Positions 9,211 through 18,420 of a stretch of DNA of 64,000 bases are shown piece by piece. The number at the start of each line of letters is the position of its first letter. The stretch's first letter is position 1. The notes below the pieces were generated by a model. It was not told the DNA's origin and did not search any database. It saw only the letters and a list, made by a program, of their open reading frames with translations. The position numbers and the translations under genes were made by a program. The stretch covers positions 3,162,001 to 3,226,000 of the forward strand of contig OY101116.1 in NCBI GenBank assembly GCA_956465555.1. The letters are read 5' to 3'. This DNA is from Nitzschia sp. pyKryTriq1. Lineage: Eukaryota; Bacillariophyta; Bacillariophyceae; Bacillariales; Bacillariaceae.

Positions 9211-11070
9211 ATGAAGACGACAATTGACAATGTTCGTGCAACTCCCAGTGAGATAGAAAGAAGTTTTGATTATGTAATTGTGGGAGCCGGCCCCTCAGCC
9301 ATGGGTGTTTTGTTGGGCTTCCTGGAAGAACACACACAACTTGAATCATCATCATCGTCATCATCGTCGACGGAATCTATTTCGATCGCAGTGGTGGATC
9401 GGGGAGGCCGAGGAACCACTGGTGCCTCTGACGACGACGACGACGACGATGGAATATTGGATCTGAGACGTTGGTACTTCGCAGCTCATCCAGGACGAGC
9501 AAATGACAATGTCTGTCCAGTGCCAACAACAATTACAGGACGAAAAATGGATCTACCGACAGGGCAAGGACTGGGTGGATCCAGCAACATTAACGCAGGC
9601 ATAGTCATGCCACCTCGGTCTCATGATTACACTTTCTGGCCCGAACCGTGGAGTTCATCTCTTCCAGAAGCAGTAGAATTTCTTTGGAGACGTTTGGAAG
9701 ACAATGGCATGTTGCACAAGCACGAGTCGTCGTCGTCGTCAACATCGCTGCTGCCTACTGGCGCGGATGGGTGGCAAATGGACTGGAGCGCATCGAGTGC
9801 CACCCTCGAAGTCGAGCAAGCACCAGATCGCAGCGGAACGAGCACCTGGAGGAGAAAAACCTACTTTGAGGCAATCATTTCACCTATATTCTTGTCAAAG
9901 CATTCCACTTGTCAAGTGGAATGGATTCTGGATACCCAAGTGCAACGACTGCTATTGGAGGACAACGCGGGTGAAGACAAAATCGTTCGGGGAGTGGAAT
10001 GCTATACTCGCACCAAGAATAGTAAGAAGGATGACGATGATGCGCCCACATTTTGGTCCCTCTATGCCTCCAAAGCGGTGATATTGTGTGCGGGGGCCTT
10101 GGAATCTCCAGCGTTGCTCTTGACCAGTGGGATTGGTCCCGAATCATCGCATCCTCATTTCCAAGGTGTAGGTCGACACTTAAGGGACCAGTGGCTGGTC
10201 CCAAGGACGTATCTGACATCGTGGCAACCAACGACAAATGGACATGAGCTGTCGACAAATGGTATTGCCTCACTGGGTCACTTGACGAACGAAATGGGAG
10301 GGGAAATGTTTCAAGTGGCAGTAACAGATTCGATCAGCCACGAGAACATTTTGCCGTCCACCTTGGCCATGGCCATTCGGTGGAGCTGCAAGTCTGCATT
10401 GTGTGCACAAACAGTGGACATGGTCTTTGAATCCGTCAAGTTGTTGCTGCTGCTCCTCATTCGATTTACTCCCTTTGGCTTTGTCCTTCGCCACTTTACA
10501 AGAACTACCTTGATCTTTCTTATGCATCCGCGTTCGGAAGGTCACATTTCCATCAAAACCAAGCTCACATCATCATCAGTATCACAACATCTAGAACCGG
10601 AACGATCATACCGATGTCAGCGAAGAAAAGACGTTACCCTCCAAGTCGACGTGGGGTACAGTCGCGATCCTGGAGACGTGGATGCCATGCGCCGAGCATG
10701 GAGGGCGCTCGAACAGCCTTCTCTGAAGGGCAACAGTTCGACGAGTGAAGTCTTTCCGAAATGGGTTTTCTTTCCTAGATTATTTTCGTGGCTGGGACTT
10801 GACTGGTTTCCAGTCTTTTGTCGGTTCTTTTCACAGCCCTATTTTCACTTCTCGGGAACTTGTTCTATGAGACAAAACGACCAACATCTCGATTGGGTGG
10901 TAGACTCGGATCTGTTACGACTGCGGGACCACCAGGGACTCTATATTTGCGATGCTTCTGTTTTTCCATCCATGGTCTCGAGTCCTCCTGCGCTGACTTG
11001 TTGCGCCTTGGGGTACGCGTTCAGTAAGACCCTGATATCTACTTTGCAGCAAGAGGGGAAGGATGAATAG
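9211..11070 (+). CDS. GMC-type FAD-dependent oxidoreductase
   Basis: Intronless, 619 residues. An N-terminal FAD-binding segment (DYVIVGAGPSAMG, residues about 20-32) is followed by the GMC signature GQGLGGSSNINAG and by GALESPALLLTSGIGP. The C-terminal part holds FHFSGTCSMR with the conserved catalytic His and the closing DASVFPSMVSSPPAL. GMC enzymes oxidise alcohols, aldehydes or choline with FAD. The second catalytic residue, normally Asn or His in an S-G-N-T-N-A type motif, is replaced here by Pro/Ala, so activity may be altered. Serine and aspartate runs near residues 50-80 come from repeated TCATCG and GAC codons. No plastid leader is visible, which argues against a simple fatty-acid photodecarboxylase call. 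The stop is 54 bases from that of TAF2 on the other strand. Confidence 0.85.
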   Translation: MKTTIDNVRATPSEIERSFDYVIVGAGPSAMGVLLGFLEEHTQLESSSSSSSSTESISIAVVDRGGRGTTGASDDDDDDDGILDLRRWYFAAHPGRANDNVCPVPTTITGRKMDLPTGQGLGGSSNINAGIVMPPRSHDYTFWPEPWSSSLPEAVEFLWRRLEDNGMLHKHESSSSSTSLLPTGADGWQMDWSASSATLEVEQAPDRSGTSTWRRKTYFEAIISPIFLSKHSTCQVEWILDTQVQRLLLEDNAGEDKIVRGVECYTRTKNSKKDDDDAPTFWSLYASKAVILCAGALESPALLLTSGIGPESSHPHFQGVGRHLRDQWLVPRTYLTSWQPTTNGHELSTNGIASLGHLTNEMGGEMFQVAVTDSISHENILPSTLAMAIRWSCKSALCAQTVDMVFESVKLLLLLLIRFTPFGFVLRHFTRTTLIFLMHPRSEGHISIKTKLTSSSVSQHLEPERSYRCQRRKDVTLQVDVGYSRDPGDVDAMRRAWRALEQPSLKGNSSTSEVFPKWVFFPRLFSWLGLDWFPVFCRFFSQPYFHFSGTCSMRQNDQHLDWVVDSDLLRLRDHQGLYICDASVFPSMVSSPPALTCCALGYAFSKTLISTLQQEGKDE

Positions 11071-11124
11071 TAGTGATGTGCAAAAGGACCTAGCAATCGA
11101 TGTTTTTTTTAAAGCGCAACATTT

Positions 11125-14100
11125 CTAATCGCCGCTCTTTCGCAAACGCAATTTGGTGACAGCAGTGCCACCATCCAATGCCAACGCACGCCGTTGTTGT
11201 GCAGCCGAGGCGATCCATCCGCCTGCCTTGAAGGCGCTGTCTCTTTGAATAGGAGGGAGGGGTTGTCCGATGCCTTGTTCAACCGCAGCAGCGTCAGGAA
11301 GATTGCCCGTCTTGCCACCACCCTTGTAAAATTCATAGGATTTGGAAAACATCTCTCCTCGCCAGAGCTGACGGTCAATTTCAACAGAAACGAGCCTTCC
11401 AATCTCAGCGAGAGACGCCTCCTCGGCATTGGATGCTTCCTTTTCTTCCGAAGAAATTTTCATCACCATGTCAGCACCAATACTGGTGTAATGTTGCGTT
11501 CCTTCATGAGATTTCCATGTCTGAACCTGCATGACAGCAAAACAACCACGAGGCCAGCACCATTGCCAAAGTGCCAACAGAGTACAACGAAGATGTCCGT
11601 CGGAGGCACATATTCCTACGCTTCCATTGAATTGAGCCGGCACACTCTCCGAAAGCGTGATAGGCTCCCCGTTAATAGTTCTCCAAAGATTCGAAGCAAA
11701 CTTGGCAATCCGAACAATCAAGGCCTCCCCAACTCCACTTTCCCTTGGGTGGCCCGCACGACTCAAGAGTCGGAGACCTCTCCGAGCGCCGTCGTTGACC
11801 GCGTTAGCAGCGGGATACGAGACAGGATTCACTGTTGTCACAGCAACTCCTCCATTGTCCCCGCCGTGAGTTGCCCCCAGAGGTCCGTTGAAGAACCTGG
11901 CTGCAGAAGTTACTAAATCATTGCGGCCGCCAATGGTTCCAACTCGCTGCATGGAACAAATCTTCCCAGTGCAAGCGTCCAGCATAAGCTGCGCGAGCGT
12001 TTGGCGCAACCCGGGGCTTGTGGAAGGATCCACTATTCGTTCTAACACGAATTCCATCGACACCAGCAAACCGATGGGTTTTTGCGATTCCGATTCAAAG
12101 CGATCCGTGGCGCAGCAAATACAGGTGATTGCTTGAGCACAAGCTGCTCGTGTCACATCGGATCGCAAAGGCTTGTGATCAAAGATCTTCATGTAGAATG
12201 GAGCTGTGCTCACTTCGTCGAGCTTCTCTCTTTTGCTCTTCGCCTCAGAAGCAGCGTCCGACTCGTATTCCATACCTCCAGCTTCCTTGGTAGGTTCCAG
12301 CGGTCGGTCGGTCGTACTCTGACGCAAGATGGCCAAAGACGACAACGCGGTGATTGCACAGGCAGCGATGGTCTCGTAGCACACACCAGTGACTCCAGAC
12401 AGAGATTCCGACTCAATTTCGGCGCGGATACCTTCACGATATAGCTCCCATTCAAGCCACCGTCGGCATATTCCCATCAACGTAGAAACTGGATGGGATG
12501 CTGAAGACTGCACTGGCTTTCCAGTAGTGGGATCTGTGATCAATGTTGGACTCATGTTCACATGGCACAGGGCCAACAGAGCATCTGCAACCAGCATACT
12601 CGAAACGTGGGGCATCGAAGAGATGACACCATCGTTGAGATCTTCAACTTCTTCGTCCTCGTCGCCATTCTTCTCTTCGGATGAAGCCATGCGGCGTCTT
12701 TTTTCAAGGAATATATCCTCATCAGGCGAGACCAGATTGCCCACCATTTCCGCGTCCACAGCATCCAAAATGGTCTCCAAGAATTGGATCGCAGATGCTG
12801 GCGTCATACCATCCTTTGCTCTGACGGATGCAATGGCTGTGATCACGGCGGATCGAACACGATATTCCTCATCCTCTTCTACTTCGACCTCGTCCGCTTC
12901 TTCCAACACAATTTCTCTCTCTGCTCCCTCTTCAAAAGAGTCCAAGTAGCTATACGCCTCATCTTCTGATTTGACAGTCACTGGCCCAGCTCCGTCCGCA
13001 CTGGGCGCTGCTTGGTTGACTTCCATGTCGTTCTTCTTGAGCACAACACGATTGAACTTGACTGGCATCACCGTGCTATTGTTGTAGAACCTTTCCCGAA
13101 AATATTGAACCAACAAGTTGATACCCACCCAATGATTGGCGCTCAATGTGTTCTTTGTAGACGGTGCCTTATTGTTCTGCCACTGGGCGATTGCCAAAGC
13201 CGCTTGGGCGCGGACCGCCGGTGTGTGGGGCAGAGAACTATGCAATGCCGCTGAGCCACGCAAACAGTCCGCCAGGACGCGGACGGGAAGTTCAGAAACT
13301 TTCACATCATAAACGCTGGTCACCTTTACCGACCCCTGGATCCGAAGAGGGCGTTCGGCCAACGCTCGCAGCGACTCAACTTGTGCCCCAGCATCTCCGT
13401 CGTGGAAGAGCATCTCTGCTAAGCAAGCATCTGGTTGAAACACGGATATTCTTCCGCTGAATAGACCCATGGGATCGACGCGAACCCACAAAAGAGGCGT
13501 TAGATTGGTAAGCCGGATCAACTCGATCGCCTGGTAGCCCGAGCGATGAATACTGGATTCACTAAATGCACCCCGTGAGGTAGCCGCACCTAATCCCGAG
13601 ACTGCTTTGGAGCTATCAGCCGATGTTGAATCACCCTTAGTCTCCTTTACTGCAGAAGTACTTTCAATTATCCCACTGGCCGCGGTTTGAGTTTTGGGGA
13701 GTGTGACTGGCTTGGCATGTAGTGTAAGGCTTCCCCAGTCGCGGCGGCTCCCATCGACGTTGATATCCTTGACAAACTCCCGGAACTGGCCTTCGTTTTC
13801 CACCACCCTCACAGTGACCGGACCACCAAAGGCAATTCCACCTTCTGGAATCACGGGCTCAGCGTAAGACTGCAGTTGAATTCCCTTCGTGACGCCAGAT
13901 CCGGTATCTTTGGCAGGCTCCACGTGCACTCCAACACGCAAATAAAGTTCCGAAGCCCCTCGAACATATGAATTGGGGAAGCCTTCAGGGTCAACGAAAG
14001 GACGATTGGTCCGAGGATCTCTGGAATCGCGCTCTGCGTCGACCAAGGTTCCCATCAATTGAGCTTCCCGAACGCGGCCCGCAAGATTTTGAAGAGCTCG

Positions 14101-16899
14101 GACGAATAATGTATGTGTTAAGCCTTTCTTTTTCAACAACTCGTTGACACAGACAATGAAGCGGGGTTTGATTCGCTCGATCTCTTCCTTTTCCGGCTCC
14201 TTATCATTCGCTTTCGGTTTCTCCGCACCTGGCTTGGCCTTCCTTTCGGGAGGATATTTGAGCTCTGTTTGACCCATGTCATCCAAATGGGCCGCGATAA
14301 AGGCGGCTCGCACAAGACGAATAAAATTCGAAATTCCAGCTCTTCCTGATACCACGCGTCGTACCACTTCCGTCTTGAGGGCCCGGTAGACAAGCCCGCC
14401 AGTTGGATGTACCAACTCTAGAGCCCCGCAGCCCAGATCTGAGCTAGAATTGGCATTACTTGATAGAAAGGATAGTGATAAGTGTGATCCCATCCATCCC
14501 ATGGAGGGCGTTGGTACAAACCGGTCCTTATCGTTGCCCCGGTCCAATACATTGATTGAATCGGAAACCAGCAATTGTCGAAGTGACATTTCATCCATGG
14601 CCGACGTGTGTGATTCTGTTCCGTTGGACGCCGAACGCCATAATTGATCATTGTTTCGATCTTCCACCGGGACGGCTCCAATAACACTCCCGACGACAAC
14701 ATCGAAGTCCATATCCTCAATGTTTTGGACCGGCAAAAAGTCCAAATTCGAACTATTGAGGCCGCTTCCACTAGCAAATCGTTTGACAAAGTAGGCTCCA
14801 CCCTGAGCCCCTCCCTCTCCGTGCGCTCCATGACCCCGTTCGTACAAGTTCATCATCAATGACTCAATCAGAGCATGAATATAGCCCTGACCTACATCAT
14901 CCTGACCTCCGAGAGGAATAGCTGAAGTGATCCATCCACGGATGGCACACCGCGCCTGTATGAATTGCAACACCCTTCCACCTTGATGATAGGGCAATCG
15001 ATGTCCTACCGGAGGTAACAATCTTGAATCCATAATGGAACCTCCCAAAAATGGATTGACCAATACTTCGGGACAGCAGTGCAAGGCTCCACTTGTGTTC
15101 CCACCATGTACGGCATGTGGAATCCAGATTTGCGTGTACGAGACTGTGCGAAAGGCGGGAACAGCCAAAATGTCTCTCATCAAGGACAGAGCTCGATTAG
15201 GAACTCCCACGGTAGCAGAAATGACGCTACGATCTAAACCCTCCAGTAGTTCTTTCTGCCGTATCGTCAGTCGAGAAAGTTCAATGCGAGTATTGGGCAA
15301 CAGTTGGGTGGATGCGGTTGTAGCATGGATAAGTTTTCGAGCAAAAATCGGGCACAAGTAGGCTTGCCGAATCCCCTCTCCATTCTCCCTTGCCGTCTCT
15401 AGGCTTTCTCGCAGCTCGGTAGCTTCCGGACTAGTATCACCCACATCGATTGGTGCAAAGTATTCTGGATCTTCGAGAATCCGAAAGGGACCCACAGCAA
15501 AGCCCAAGGAACGGGCCGGAATGGGAAGCCAACTCGCAGAGCGCCACATGGTCGTTGCCAAGATGGAATTCATGGTGGTCACAGAGGAGTCTGGTGGGAT
15601 AATGTGTGGTTCCTCCGAGGTCATGCCATCGGATTCCATCAACGAACTGGTAGAGTTCATGACTCGCTCCAGCATTGCGACATGACTGGCCCCAAATTCG
15701 CTGGCAAGTTCGGTGGTTCCAATCCCTGAGGTGGAATTGTCGGCAACGAGACGATCGTGCAGTAGTGTTTCCGTGGCTCCGATGTCTTCTCCAAATCCCA
15801 CTACAGAAATTCCTTCATTCGAGGGAGCGGTGACTGTAATCGACAGTTGCTGCGAGGCCCGGTGTTTGGTGGAGGCCGAATCCAAAGTTGGCATCCACGA
15901 TCGCGGGCCTTCATGGTCCCCATAAACTCCTGCTGTAGTATACATATGGGGGGTTTGGTTGGTTGTACACGCATGAATGCCACCTAAATGAGCAATCCCA
16001 CCATTGAGTTCCACACTCCCCAACAAAATATGATACTTGACCGTGATTTTGAGTGCCTTCTGTTTGGCATCTGCCAAAGTAGTTGCCAACCAATCAATAC
16101 GTTTCGTTCGACGTTGACCTTGACGAGCCTCGACTTGCTCGTCCAGTCGTTGCGAACCAGATACTAAAGGAGTCGCTAGATCCTGTTTCCAGCACTCCAT
16201 GAGTGAGGGTTGGCTAGGAGTGTGTTTCGGCGCCGCAGGATAAATCGTGGCCATGCGGAGTTCGCCCAGCTGGCTCGCAATAGAAGCCGCACGGAGGGCG
16301 TTGGTCATTCCTACTGCCCCTCTGGAACTCTGCGAGTCAGCCTCGTGTCTTTTTTCCTTGGCAATGACATCGTCCATGGTAAAGCTACTCGCGGGCTTAA
16401 GTAAGACTCGCTCAAGAGGATCCAAGTGCTGAAAGGTGGTTTGCGGAAGCTTTGTCAGCTCTAGGGGGCTCATTCCACCCACCGCCCCTTCGACATCAAC
16501 ACTTGTCACCTGGCAGCTTCCGCGGAGGTGGAGCGCCAATGACAAAGGCGCATTGGCGGTCGTATTCGTAACAGCGTTGGATTCGTCGAGGACATAGAGC
16601 GTGGATACGCCTTCCGCGTGCCAGCTAAGAGTAGGCGTTTGACTCAGGACAACAGAGAGATGCGATTTTTGATGCAACAATCGCAATTGTTGGCTCTGGG
16701 CTGTGTTGGGTTTCAAGGAGGTGGGAGCCTCAAAGCGACGCTTCTTGGTTGGGGACGGAGAATTTGATCTGGGTGCGGAGGACGACGGTACCGGTGGCGT
16801 GCTGGATCTGGATCCTGCGCCTCCGCCACCGACAGTGAGACGGATAGAGGGCCCACTGGATGTACTGCCGGGGGCTGTAGCTTTCGGAGGCGTGGGCAT
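11125..16899 (-). CDS. TAF2: TFIID subunit TAF2
   Basis: A single open frame of 1924 residues starts at the ATG at 16899. TAF2 is the aminopeptidase-like subunit of TFIID that contacts the initiator DNA. Support comes from segments aligning by eye with TAF2: SLGFAVGPFRILEDPEYF, the HLGGIHACTT and RSWMPTLDS region (the degenerate M1-like beta domain), and TPLLWVRVDPMG near residue 1130 followed by a HEAT-like stretch with VESLRALAERP. The protein is much longer than the roughly 1200 residues of animal TAF2. The extra length is low-complexity N-terminus, Ser-rich insertions in the aminopeptidase-like part and an acidic stretch (EEVEDLND region). I see no HExxH zinc motif, as expected for TAF2. 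It is divergent from the dehydrogenase at 17414. Nuclear location follows from the family. Confidence 0.8.
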   Translation of the reverse strand: MPTPPKATAPGSTSSGPSIRLTVGGGGAGSRSSTPPVPSSSAPRSNSPSPTKKRRFEAPTSLKPNTAQSQQLRLLHQKSHLSVVLSQTPTLSWHAEGVSTLYVLDESNAVTNTTANAPLSLALHLRGSCQVTSVDVEGAVGGMSPLELTKLPQTTFQHLDPLERVLLKPASSFTMDDVIAKEKRHEADSQSSRGAVGMTNALRAASIASQLGELRMATIYPAAPKHTPSQPSLMECWKQDLATPLVSGSQRLDEQVEARQGQRRTKRIDWLATTLADAKQKALKITVKYHILLGSVELNGGIAHLGGIHACTTNQTPHMYTTAGVYGDHEGPRSWMPTLDSASTKHRASQQLSITVTAPSNEGISVVGFGEDIGATETLLHDRLVADNSTSGIGTTELASEFGASHVAMLERVMNSTSSLMESDGMTSEEPHIIPPDSSVTTMNSILATTMWRSASWLPIPARSLGFAVGPFRILEDPEYFAPIDVGDTSPEATELRESLETARENGEGIRQAYLCPIFARKLIHATTASTQLLPNTRIELSRLTIRQKELLEGLDRSVISATVGVPNRALSLMRDILAVPAFRTVSYTQIWIPHAVHGGNTSGALHCCPEVLVNPFLGGSIMDSRLLPPVGHRLPYHQGGRVLQFIQARCAIRGWITSAIPLGGQDDVGQGYIHALIESLMMNLYERGHGAHGEGGAQGGAYFVKRFASGSGLNSSNLDFLPVQNIEDMDFDVVVGSVIGAVPVEDRNNDQLWRSASNGTESHTSAMDEMSLRQLLVSDSINVLDRGNDKDRFVPTPSMGWMGSHLSLSFLSSNANSSSDLGCGALELVHPTGGLVYRALKTEVVRRVVSGRAGISNFIRLVRAAFIAAHLDDMGQTELKYPPERKAKPGAEKPKANDKEPEKEEIERIKPRFIVCVNELLKKKGLTHTLFVRALQNLAGRVREAQLMGTLVDAERDSRDPRTNRPFVDPEGFPNSYVRGASELYLRVGVHVEPAKDTGSGVTKGIQLQSYAEPVIPEGGIAFGGPVTVRVVENEGQFREFVKDINVDGSRRDWGSLTLHAKPVTLPKTQTAASGIIESTSAVKETKGDSTSADSSKAVSGLGAATSRGAFSESSIHRSGYQAIELIRLTNLTPLLWVRVDPMGLFSGRISVFQPDACLAEMLFHDGDAGAQVESLRALAERPLRIQGSVKVTSVYDVKVSELPVRVLADCLRGSAALHSSLPHTPAVRAQAALAIAQWQNNKAPSTKNTLSANHWVGINLLVQYFRERFYNNSTVMPVKFNRVVLKKNDMEVNQAAPSADGAGPVTVKSEDEAYSYLDSFEEGAEREIVLEEADEVEVEEDEEYRVRSAVITAIASVRAKDGMTPASAIQFLETILDAVDAEMVGNLVSPDEDIFLEKRRRMASSEEKNGDEDEEVEDLNDGVISSMPHVSSMLVADALLALCHVNMSPTLITDPTTGKPVQSSASHPVSTLMGICRRWLEWELYREGIRAEIESESLSGVTGVCYETIAACAITALSSLAILRQSTTDRPLEPTKEAGGMEYESDAASEAKSKREKLDEVSTAPFYMKIFDHKPLRSDVTRAACAQAITCICCATDRFESESQKPIGLLVSMEFVLERIVDPSTSPGLRQTLAQLMLDACTGKICSMQRVGTIGGRNDLVTSAARFFNGPLGATHGGDNGGVAVTTVNPVSYPAANAVNDGARRGLRLLSRAGHPRESGVGEALIVRIAKFASNLWRTINGEPITLSESVPAQFNGSVGICASDGHLRCTLLALWQWCWPRGCFAVMQVQTWKSHEGTQHYTSIGADMVMKISSEEKEASNAEEASLAEIGRLVSVEIDRQLWRGEMFSKSYEFYKGGGKTGNLPDAAAVEQGIGQPLPPIQRDSAFKAGGWIASAAQQRRALALDGGTAVTKLRLRKSGD

Positions 16900-17413
16900 G
16901 TTCGATTACTGATCGCAGCTGATACCCCTGTGTCCACCCTGCAAACGTGAAAAGTAGAAGGAAACGAGAAAGGAGAGCCGTCAATCAATGTTTTGTTTTG
17001 TGTTGGTTAATGATGTTGACCCTCTACCGCTACTCCATTACTAACTACTCCAGACTCCAGTTTTTTTGCCTCGCATCAGACCAAACTGGCTTGTTAGCTC
17101 TTTCGTCGGTCGAACCGCCGCGTCGGAGGAGGCGGGGCTTTGCGGGGCTTGTGAGCTTCGAATGAAGAATGAAGTCGGTCGGGTCGAAATTGGTATTAGT
17201 CGCATCAGTCATCCTGTAAGTTTGGTCGGAGAGCGCTGCGTTTTTGGTCTTCGCACTTTCGCTCTCTTTTTTGTCCGGTGCCGCCGGTGTACAAGTAGTA
17301 CAAGTCTGACGTCATCAACGAGAGGTCTTTTCTGCTTCTTCCACCACCTTCTCGACTTCCAGCTTGCTTCCGCCTTCCACCATTTTTGTGTGCTCATTCT
17401 TTGGCACTCAACG
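16900..17413. other. Divergent promoter region, TAF2 / short-chain dehydrogenase
   Basis: No separate gene is supported. The frame of the downstream dehydrogenase stays open from 17066, with an in-frame ATG at 17162. This would add 84 residues of unrecognised composition. I treat it as leader because the ATG at 17414 directly precedes a good signal peptide. Confidence 0.5.
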
Positions 17414-18352
17414 ATGGAAGGCATTATTCGACCATCTATCCTATTATCCATAGGTCTCTTTTTGTCTCTTTGGAGTTCTTCGACGATGGCCCTCGCCGCC
17501 AGAAAAACAGTCTTGGTAACTGGCGCAAGCCGAGGCATTGGCAAGGCCTTGTGCCAAGCGCTTTTGGAAGAACATCCCGATATTCATGTCCTCTTGGGAT
17601 CGCGCAGCGCAGCCAAAGGAAATCAAGTCGCCCAAGAACTCATCTCAAAAATCGGGAAGCAATGCTCTGATCGCTTGGAAGTAGTGGAGCTTGATACGTC
17701 CTCGGACGAGAGTGTTGCCAAGGCGGCCGCCCAAATTCAAGCCAAACATGACGAACTTTATGGAATTGTCAACAACGCTGGGATTGCCTATGACTATCCG
17801 AACGAAGAAGTCATGAATACTAATTACTGGGGTCCTCGACGCGTCAACGATGCTCTTATCAAACTGCTCAAACGACCGGGTGGACGAATTGTCAACGTGG
17901 CCTCGGCATCGGGACCCAATTGGTTGTCCTCTGTCCGAGACGCACAACTCAAATCCAAATTGTCACAGCCTTGGACCATTGGAGGGGGTATAGAAGAATT
18001 GGACGAAATGGCGCGGACGATCACGTTAACGTCACAAACATATGGCATCAGCAAAGCATTTTTGAATGCGTACACGTGTCTTCATGCCCAGGCGGAACCC
18101 GATTTGATCATCAATTCGGTCACGCCGGGGTTCATTGCAACGGATATGGGCACAGCTTTGGGAGCAACCAATCCAGTCGAAAAGGGAGTGAAACCTCCGC
18201 TATTTGCTCTACTGGACAAAGAATTGGAATCCACACCGACTGGTCGATATTATGGCAGTGACTGCAAACGCAGTCCGCTGGATGTTTATAGGGGGCCCGG
18301 GGATCCAGTCTATGTGGGACTCGACTGGCAGGATGCATTCCAAAACAAATAA
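17414..18352 (+). CDS. Short-chain dehydrogenase/reductase (carbonyl-reductase-like)
   Basis: 312 residues. Residues 1-28 form a hydrophobic signal segment. The Rossmann motif TGASRGIG is at 36-43, NNAG follows in the middle, the catalytic Ser lies in the ASASG stretch, and YGISK near 210 gives the catalytic Tyr and Lys. The long segment between the Ser and the Tyr (about 40 residues, with ELDEMA) and the TPGFIATDMG ending resemble the carbonyl-reductase group (CBR1-like). That group reduces aldehydes, ketones or quinones with NADPH. The N-terminal leader suggests ER or secretory entry; it lacks the clear Phe motif of plastid proteins. The stop lies 68 bases from that of the carotenoid oxygenase on the other strand. 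The substrate cannot be read from the sequence. Confidence 0.88.
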   Translation: MEGIIRPSILLSIGLFLSLWSSSTMALAARKTVLVTGASRGIGKALCQALLEEHPDIHVLLGSRSAAKGNQVAQELISKIGKQCSDRLEVVELDTSSDESVAKAAAQIQAKHDELYGIVNNAGIAYDYPNEEVMNTNYWGPRRVNDALIKLLKRPGGRIVNVASASGPNWLSSVRDAQLKSKLSQPWTIGGGIEELDEMARTITLTSQTYGISKAFLNAYTCLHAQAEPDLIINSVTPGFIATDMGTALGATNPVEKGVKPPLFALLDKELESTPTGRYYGSDCKRSPLDVYRGPGDPVYVGLDWQDAFQNK

Positions 18353-18420
18353 AATGCTAATATCTAGAAAGCCAGCTGATGACGGTAGACGGTAGAGTAT
18401 CAAAATAGCCCTTTAGATAG

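Noticed and set aside
17066-17413. In-frame N-terminal extension of the short-chain dehydrogenase
   Set aside because: The ATG at 17414 is directly followed by a good signal peptide and the usual Rossmann start; the extension is Cys/Arg/Ser-rich and unlike any leader.
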